Shown piece by piece: positions 54,897-62,600 of a stretch of 64,000 nucleotides of DNA. The notes beneath the pieces are model-generated. The model was not told the DNA's origin, did no database searches, and saw nothing but the letters and a program-made list of their open reading frames with translations. The number at the start of each line of letters is the position of its first letter. The stretch's first letter is position 1. The stretch lies in NCBI RefSeq assembly GCF_000768065.1, contig NZ_JRKM01000001.1, positions 3,888,001-3,952,000 on the forward strand, given 5' to 3'. Both the position numbers and the translations under genes were made by a program. This DNA comes from Aquabacterium sp. NJ1. GTDB taxonomy: Bacteria > Pseudomonadota > Gammaproteobacteria > Burkholderiales > Burkholderiaceae_C.

Positions 54897-55094
54897 TTAG
54901 TTCGCGGGGGTGGTGACGCCGGCAGCCGTCTTGATCTTGTCGTACAGCGCGGTCAGCAGCGAGCCAAACGAGCCGCTGGAAGAGAAGAAGGTCAGCACCA
55001 CAGCCGCAATACCGGCAGCCACCAGTGCATATTCAATCGCAACAGCGCCTTCTTCGTCGCGCAGGAACTTGGTCAGGGATTTGGTCAGGGACAT
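54897..55094 (-). CDS. flp: Flp major pilin
   Basis: The 65-residue protein starts MSLTKSLTKFLRDEEG, then AVAIEYALVAAGIAAVVLTFF. The Flp site EEG|AVAIEY is perfect. The ATG has an AAGGAG site (TTTAAGGAGTATCTT). It is the first gene of the Tad operon and the most likely to be highly expressed. Confidence 0.95.
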   Translation of the reverse strand: MSLTKSLTKFLRDEEGAVAIEYALVAAGIAAVVLTFFSSSGSFGSLLTALYDKIKTAAGVTTPAN

Positions 55095-55520
55095 AAGATA
55101 CTCCTTAAAAAGTGGCGAAAACACGATACGAATCGCTAAAGATGAGCACGGCCTGGTGTACTGCTTCAACCCATTTCGCCTCGCCCTCAAACCTGTTCAT
55201 CTATTGAGCATGTCGCTTTAGCGTTGTGACCGTAACGAAAGGTTACAAGGGTTCTTACCGATCGTGTAAACATTTTCGGTTATTCGGACCCTTAATCAAG
55301 GGGTAGAAGTTACCCTGTGCTGTGATTTATGACTAAGTTGGCATTACATGGGGGTCTGTGGGCATATAAGGTCGGAAAATGTGCAAAAGTTCATATCACG
55401 CAAATGAGTGCCAGCAAGATATGAAGAGATGAGCGAGTATTTACGTCGGGAATGGCGCCAGGCCATGGGCAGGGCTCCAGTCCAGGAGGGGCACAGGGAG
55501 GGGCGGTAAGCAGGTCAGGC
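55095..55520. promoter_or_regulatory. AT-richer control region upstream of flp
   Basis: This gap of about 430 bp, divergent between flp and the radical SAM gene, is clearly lower in GC than its surroundings. It holds two 5-bp inverted repeats: GTAAC-N5-GTTAC (55232-55246) and GGGTA-N5-TACCC (55301-55315). Pilus loci often have long regulatory regions. No ORF or RNA is recognised. Confidence 0.5.
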
Positions 55521-55549
55521 TTGAGTGCTGTATGTTTGTACAGTATCAT
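55521..55549 (+). promoter_or_regulatory. LexA box inside a sigma-70 promoter
   Basis: CTGT-ATGTTTGT-ACAG (55528-55543) fits the LexA consensus CTGT-N8-ACAG, with flanking TG and TA. TTGAGT (55521-55526) and TATCAT (55544-55549) are spaced by 17 bp, so the box fills the spacer of the promoter and LexA would block it. Confidence 0.8.
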
Positions 55550-55559
55550 TCAATCAACC

Positions 55560-56693
55560 ATGAGCACCCCACCAGACGACCGACACGTTGCCGCGCCCCG
55601 CAAAGGCCGGGGCACGATGACCCGCATCGCGCACCGCTTCGAGTCACAAGGCCGGCAGGTGGACGAGCTTGTCGAGCCGGTGCCTGATCAGGCTGAGCCA
55701 GCCTGGGGTGACGATGACGCTCAGCCCTCGCCGCAGACCGAGGTCACGCCCGAGCAGGCGCGCAGCATCCTGTCCCGCAACGATTCACCCGACATCCCCT
55801 TCACCTGGTCCATCAACCCTTACCGCGGTTGCGAGCACGGTTGCATCTACTGCTATGCCCGCCCCACCCACAGCTACCTCAATCTGTCGCCGGGGCTGGA
55901 CTTCGAAACCAGGCTGGTGGCCAAGGTCAACGCAGCTGCCTTGCTGCGGCACGAGCTGGCACGCGAGGGGCATGAGCCTTCTCCTATCAACATCGGTTCG
56001 GCCACCGACGCGTATCAACCCGTCGAGCGCGAGTGGCGCATCACCCGCAGCGTGCTGGAGGTGCTGCACGCCTGCCAGCATCCCTACACCATCGTGACCA
56101 AATCGAGCGGGGTCGAGCGTGATCTGGACATCCTGTCTGTGGCGGGTGCGCGCCGGCAGGCTTATGTGATGGTCAGCGTCACGACGCTGGACAGCGGCTT
56201 GTCACGCCGGCTGGAGCCTCGCGCCGCCGCGCCTTTGCGCCGCCTGCAAACCGTGCAAAGGCTCGCGCGGGCCGGCGTGCCGGTGGGAGTGAACGTGGCA
56301 CCCATCATCCCCTTCCTCAATGAGCCCGAGATTGAGCAGATCATCGAGGCGGCGGCACAGGCCGGGGCCCAGGCCATCCACTACACCGTGGTGCGGTTGC
56401 CCTGGGAGGTCAAGCCCTTGTTCGAGGAGTGGCTCATGCACCATGTGCCTGACAAGGCGGCGCGCGTCATGGCCCGTGTGCGTGAGCTGCGGGGCGGCAA
56501 GGACTACGATGCCGACTTCAGCCTGCGCATGAAAGGCGAGGGCGTGTGGGCCCAATTGATCGCGCAGCGGGTTCGCAAGGCCGCGGCGCGCCATGGCCTG
56601 GGGCGCCGTGCACCTGAGCTGGACAGCAGCGCGTTCGATCGCGGCGCCTTGCACCTGGACGATGGCCCCCAGATGGGCTTGTTCACTGGATGA
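55560..56693 (+). CDS. SplB-type radical SAM protein (PA0069 family), SOS-regulated
   Basis: The 377-residue protein has the radical SAM cluster motif YRGCEHGCIYCYA (Cys91, 95, 98, CxxxCxxC) after a basic N-terminus RKGRGTMTRIAHRFE. The rest, with INIGSATDAYQPVEREWRITRSVLEVL, TIVTKSSGVERDLDIL and PIIPFLNEPEIEQIIEAAAQAGA, matches COG1533/PA0069-family proteins, annotated as DNA repair photolyase-like. No substrate is proven. The ATG at 55560 lies 16 bp after the LexA box, which supports a DNA-damage role. Its end overlaps the convergent repeat gene by 11 bp. Confidence 0.9.
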   Translation: MSTPPDDRHVAAPRKGRGTMTRIAHRFESQGRQVDELVEPVPDQAEPAWGDDDAQPSPQTEVTPEQARSILSRNDSPDIPFTWSINPYRGCEHGCIYCYARPTHSYLNLSPGLDFETRLVAKVNAAALLRHELAREGHEPSPINIGSATDAYQPVEREWRITRSVLEVLHACQHPYTIVTKSSGVERDLDILSVAGARRQAYVMVSVTTLDSGLSRRLEPRAAAPLRRLQTVQRLARAGVPVGVNVAPIIPFLNEPEIEQIIEAAAQAGAQAIHYTVVRLPWEVKPLFEEWLMHHVPDKAARVMARVRELRGGKDYDADFSLRMKGEGVWAQLIAQRVRKAAARHGLGRRAPELDSSAFDRGALHLDDGPQMGLFTG

Positions 56694-59600
56694 CGGGCAT
56701 GTCCTGCTCGATGGGCTTGTCGCCGTCGAACAGGTGCTCGACCTCACGGTCGCCCAGGTGGTTGTCGCCGTCCTCGTCATGATCCGGGTCGTCTGAGGGT
56801 GAGGTCACCACGGGCAGCGGGTCCAGCGAGCGCCAGGCCGGGGTGCTGACCAGCGCGCTGGTGACCAGGCCCGAGATCCGCGCCGTCCACCAGATGGTGC
56901 CGATGGACAGGCCCAGGCCCGTGGAGTAGCTGGCCACCTTGGTCAGCTTGATCGGTGTCTGCCCCCCGTCCTGGTCGGATGCGTTTGTGTCTGCGACTGA
57001 GCGTGCAGGCAAGGCGTGCGTGACGCTGCTCAAGGGGGTGTGCAGCAGATTGATGTCCTGAGCGTGTTCCACGGCGGGCTTGATCAGATCCAGGAGTTGG
57101 ATCACCGTGGTGCCATTGCCCGGATTGGTCGGCATGGACGGGACGTAGTTGCTGAGGGTGGGTGAGAAGAGCATTTGTCTGCCGCTTCCAAACGTGTCCG
57201 TCAGCGTGCGGGGACTCCAGATACCTGCCTGGATACGTTGCAGCAGCGCACCTGCCGCATCTTTGGGGGCAAAGTCTGCGCCTTCCGCCTTGGCTGGGGT
57301 GGGCGTGGCAGGTTGTGCGTTCTGTGCGGGTTTGGGCTCGGCTTCCTTGCTTGGTTTGGATGGGCTCGTCTCAACGCTTGTTTTGTTGCCGGTATCGGTT
57401 TGGGCGCTGGGAGGGGGCGAGTTTGATGTGTCTGTGCTCGGGCCCAAATCGATTGCCACCGGCATGGATACCACGGTGGCGGCACTGGTGACGGTCTCGG
57501 CCGCGCCGTGTCCGTCGGTGTAGGTGGCTTTTGCAGAGATGGCCGTGCCCATATCGGCGTCAGCCAGGACATAGGTGCTGCCCGTGGAGCCCGTGTCCAC
57601 GCCATTGCGCAGCCAGTGGTAGGTGATGGTGCCCAGACCGTCCGCATCGGCGATGTTGTTGCTGGCGGTGAGTGTCTGGCCCTGCGTCGGCGTGCCTGAA
57701 ATCGTGACCGCACCCGTCGGCGCATCATTGACATTGGCCGCGGCCGCCGTGGCGGCGCTGGTGACGGCCTCGGCCGTGCCGTGTCCGTCGGTGTAGGTGG
57801 CCTGTGCAGAGATGGCCGTGCCGACATCGGCTTCGCCGAGTACATAAGTCGAACCGGTGGAACCGGTGTCCACGCCATTGCGCAGCCAGTGATAGGTGAT
57901 GGTGCCCAGGCCATCGGCATCGGCGATGTTGTTGCTGGCCGTGAGCGTCTGGCCTTGGGTGGCGGTGCCGGTGATGGTGACGGAACCAGTGGGCGCGTCA
58001 TTGATATTGGCCACGGCTGCGGTAGCTGCACTGGTGACAGTCTCGGCGGTGCCGTGGCCGTCGGTGTAGGCGGCCTGTGCAGAGATGGCGGTGCCGACAT
58101 CGGCTTCGGCCAGGACGTAGGTGCTGCCCGTGGCGCCCGTGTCCACACCATTGCGCAACCAGTGGTAGGTGATGACACCCATGCCGTCCGCATCAGCGAT
58201 GTTGTTGCTGGCCGTGAGCGTTTGGCCCTGCGTCGGCGTGCCAGAAATCGTCACCGAGCCGGTGGGCGCATCGTTGACATTGGCCACGGCTGCGGTGGCT
58301 GCGCTGGTGACGGTCTCGGCGGTGCCGTGTCCGTCGGTGTAGGTGGCCTGTGCAGAGATAGCGGCGCCCACATCGGCTTCGGCCAGGACGTAGGTGCTGC
58401 CTGTGGAACCGGTGTCCACGCCATCGCGCAACCAGTGGTAGGTGATGGTGCCCAAACCGTCGGCATCGGCGATGTTGTTGCTGGCGGTGAGTGTCTGGCC
58501 TTGGGTGGCGGTGCCGGTGATGTTGACGGAACCAGTGGGCGCGTCATTGACATTGGCCACAGCCGCCGTGGCGGCGCTGGTGACGGTTTCGGCCGTACCG
58601 TGTCCATCGGTGTAAGCCGCTTGTGCAGAGATGGCCGTTCCGACATCGGCTTCGGCCAGGACGTAGGTGCTGCCCGTGGCGCCCGTGTCCACGCCATCGC
58701 GCAGCCAGTGGTAGGTGATGGTGCCCAGGCCATCGGCATCGGCGATGTTGTTGCTGGCAGTGAGCGTCTGGCCTTGGGTCGGCGTGCCTGAAATCGTGAC
58801 CGCACCCGTCGGTGCATCGTTGACATTTGCCACAGCCGCTGTGGCTGCGCTGGTGACGGTCTCGGCGGTGCCGTGGCCGTCGGTGTAGGTTGCTTGTGCA
58901 GAGATGGCTGTGCCGACATCGGCTTCGGCCAGGACGTAGGTGCTGCCAGTGGCACCCGTGTCCACGCCATCGCGCAACCAGTGGTAAGTGATGACACCCA
59001 TGCCGTCCGCATCAGCGATGTTGTTGCTGGCCGTAAGCGTCTGGCCCTGCGTCGGCGTGCCTGAAATCGTGACCGAGCCCGTCGGCGCGTCATTGACATT
59101 GGCTACGGCCGCAGTGGCGGCACTGGTGACAGTCTCGGCGGTGCCGTGTCCATCGGTGTAGGCGGCTTGTGCAGAGATGGCTGTGCCGACATCGGCTTCG
59201 GCCAGGACGTAGGTGCTGCCTGTGGCACCCGTGTCCACGCCATCGCGCAACCAGTGGTAGGTGATGACACCCATGCCGTCCGCATCAGCGATGTTGTTGC
59301 TGGCCGTAAGCGTCTGGCCCTGCGTCGGCGTGCCTGAAATCGTGACCGAGCCCGTGGGCGCGTCATTGACATTGGCCACGGCTGCGGTAGCCGCACTGGT
59401 GACAGTCTCGGCGGTGCCGTGTCCATCGGTGTAAGCCGCTTGCGCGGAGATGGCCGTGCCCACATCGGCTTCGGCCAGGACATAGGTGCTGCCTGTGGCG
59501 CCCGTGTCCACGCCATCGCGCAGCCAGTGATAGGTGATGACACCCATGCCATCGGCATCAGCGTTGTTGTTGCTGGCCGTGAGCGTTTGGCCTTGGGTTG

Positions 59601-62600
59601 CAGTGCCCGTGACGGTCACGGAACCAGTGGGCGCGTCATTAACATTGGCTATGGCCGCCGTGGCGCCACTGGTGACGGTCTCTGCAGTGCCATGTCCATC
59701 GGTGTAAGCCGCTTGTGCAGAGATGGCGGTACCCACATCGGCTTCGGCAAGCAGGTAAGTCGAGCCTGTGGAGCCGGTATCCACGCCATCGCGCAACCAG
59801 TGGTAGGTGATGACGCCCATGCCGTCGGCATCGGCGATGTTGTTGCTGGCGGTGAGTGTCTGGCCTTGGGTGGCAGTACCGGTGACGGTGACCGAGCCGG
59901 TGGGGGCATCGTTGACATTGGCCACGGCTGCGGTAGCCGCATTGGTGACAGTCTCGGCGGTGCCGTGTCCATCGGTGTAGGCGGCTTGCGCAGAGATGGC
60001 GGTGCCGACATCGGCTTCGGCCAGGACGTAGGTGCTGCCTGTGGCGCCCGTGTCCACACCATCGCGCAACCAGTGGTAGGTGATGACGCCCATGCCGTCG
60101 GCATCGGCGATGTTGTTGCTCGCGGTGAGCGTTTGGCCTTGGGTTGCAGTGCCCGTGACGGTCACGGAACCAGTGGGCGCGTCATTAACATTGGCTACGG
60201 CCGCCGTGGCGCCACTGGTGACGGTCTCTGCAGTGCCATGTCCATCGGTGTAAGCGGCTTGCGCGGAGATGGCCGTGCCCACATCCGCTTCGGCGAGCAG
60301 GTAAGTCGAGCCTGTGGAGCCGGTATCCACGCCATCGCGCAACCAGTGGTAGGTGATGACACCCATGCCGTCCGCATCAGCGATGTTGTTGCTGACGGTG
60401 AGTGTCTGGCCCTGCGTCGGCGTGCCTGAAATCGTTACCGCACCCGTCGGCGCGTCATTGACATTGGCTACGGCCGCAGTGGTGGCGCTGGTGACGGTCT
60501 CGTCGGTGCCGTGTCCGTCGGTGTAGCTGGCCTGCGCAGAGATAGCGGCGCCCACATCGGCTTCAGCCAGGACGTAGGTGCTGCCCGTGGCACCCGTGTC
60601 CACGCCATCGCGCAACCAGTGGTAGGTGATGGTGCCCAGGCCATCGGCATCGGCGATGTTGTTGCTGGCGGTGAGTGTCTGGCCTTGGGTGGCGGTGCCT
60701 GAAATCGTGACTGCACCCGTCGGCGCGTCATTGACATTGGCCACAGCCGCCGTGGCGGCGCTGGTGACGGTTTCGGCCGTACCGTGTCCATCGGTGTAGG
60801 CGGCTTGTGCAGAAATGGCCGTGCCGACATCGGCTTCGCCGAGTACATAAGTCGAACCGGTGGAACCGGTGTCCACGCCATTGCGCAGCCAGTGATAGGT
60901 GATGGTGCCCAGGCCGTCCGCATCAGCGATGTTGTTGCTGGCCGTAAGCGTCTGGCCCTGCGTCGGCGTGCCAGCAATCGTCACCGAACCGGTGGGGGCG
61001 TCATTGACATTGTCCACAGCCGCCGTGGCGGCGCTGGTGACAGTCTCGGCGGTGCCGTGGCCGTCGGTGTAGGCGGCTTGCGCAGAGATGGCGGTGCCCA
61101 CATCGGCTTCAGCGAGCAGGTAGGTCAATCCGGTTGTACCTGTGTCCACGCCATCGCGCAGCCAGTGGTATGTGATGACACCCATGCCGTCGGCATCGGC
61201 GATGTTGTTGCTGGCGGTGAGCGTCTGGCCTTGCGTCGGCGTGCCGGCAATCGTCACCGAGCCGGTGGGGGCATCGTTGACATTGGCCACGGCTACGGTG
61301 GCGGCGCTGGTGACGGTTTCGGCGGTGCCATGCCCATCGGTGTACGCCGCTTGTGCGGAGATGGTGGTACCCACATCGGCGTCAGCGAGCAGGTAAGTTG
61401 ATCCGGTTGTACCCGTGTCCACACCATCGCGCAGCCAGTGGTATGTGATGGCACCCATGCCGTCTGCGTCGGCGATGTTGTCGCTGGCGGTGAGGGTCTG
61501 GCCTTTGGTGGCGGGGCCGGTGACTGTGACCGAACCGGTGGGCGCATCGTTGACATTGGCCACGGCCGCGGTAGCGGTGCTGGTGACGGTCTCGGCGGTG
61601 CCATGTCCATCGGTGTAAACCGCTTGTGCGGAGATGGCGGTACCCACATCGGCTTCAGCAAGCAGGTAGGTCGACCCAGTTGCACCAGTGTCCACACCGT
61701 TGCGTAGCCAGTGATAGGTGATGGTGCCTAAACCGTCGGCATCGGCGATGTTGTTGCTGGCGGTGAGTGTCTGGCCCTGCGTCGGCGTGCCTGAAATCGT
61801 GACTGCACCCGTCGGCGCGTCATTGACATTGGCTACGGCCGCAGTGGTGGCGCTGGTGACGGTCTCGGCGGTGCCGTGTCCGTCGGTGTAGGTGGCCTGT
61901 GCAGAGATGGCCGTGCCCACATCGGCTTCGGCGAGCAGGTAAGTCGAGCCTGTGGAGCCGGTATCCACGCCATCGCGCAACCAGTGGTAGGTGATGACAC
62001 CCATGCCGTCGGCATCAGCGATGTTATCGCTGGCCGTGAGCGTCTGGCCTTGGGTGGCGGTGCCGGTGATGGTGACCGAGCCGGTGGGGGCATCGTTGAC
62101 ATTGGCCACGGCTGCGGTGGCGGCACTGGTGACGGTCTCGGCGGTGCCATGTCCATCGGTGTAAGCGGCTTGCGCGGAGATGGCCGTGCCCACATCCGCT
62201 TCGGCGAGCAGGTAAGTCGAGCCTGTGGAGCCGGTATCCACGCCATCGCGCAACCAGTGGTAGGTGATGACACCCATGCCGTCGGCATCAGCGATGTTGT
62301 TGCTGGCGGTGAGCGTCTGGCCCTGCGTCGGCGTGCCTGAAATCGTGACCGCACCCGTCGGCGCATCGTTGACATTGGCCACGGCCGCAGTAGCGGTGCT
62401 GGTGACGGTCTCGGCGGTGCCGTGGCCGTCGGTGTAGCTGGCTTGTGCCGAGATGGCGGTGCCGACATCGGCCTCGGCCAGGACGTAGGTGCTGCCTGTG
62501 GCGCCCGTGTCCACGCCATCGCGCAGCCAGTGATAGGTGATGACACCCATGCTATCGGCATCAGCGATGTTGTTGCTGGCCGTGAGCGTCTGGCCTTGGG

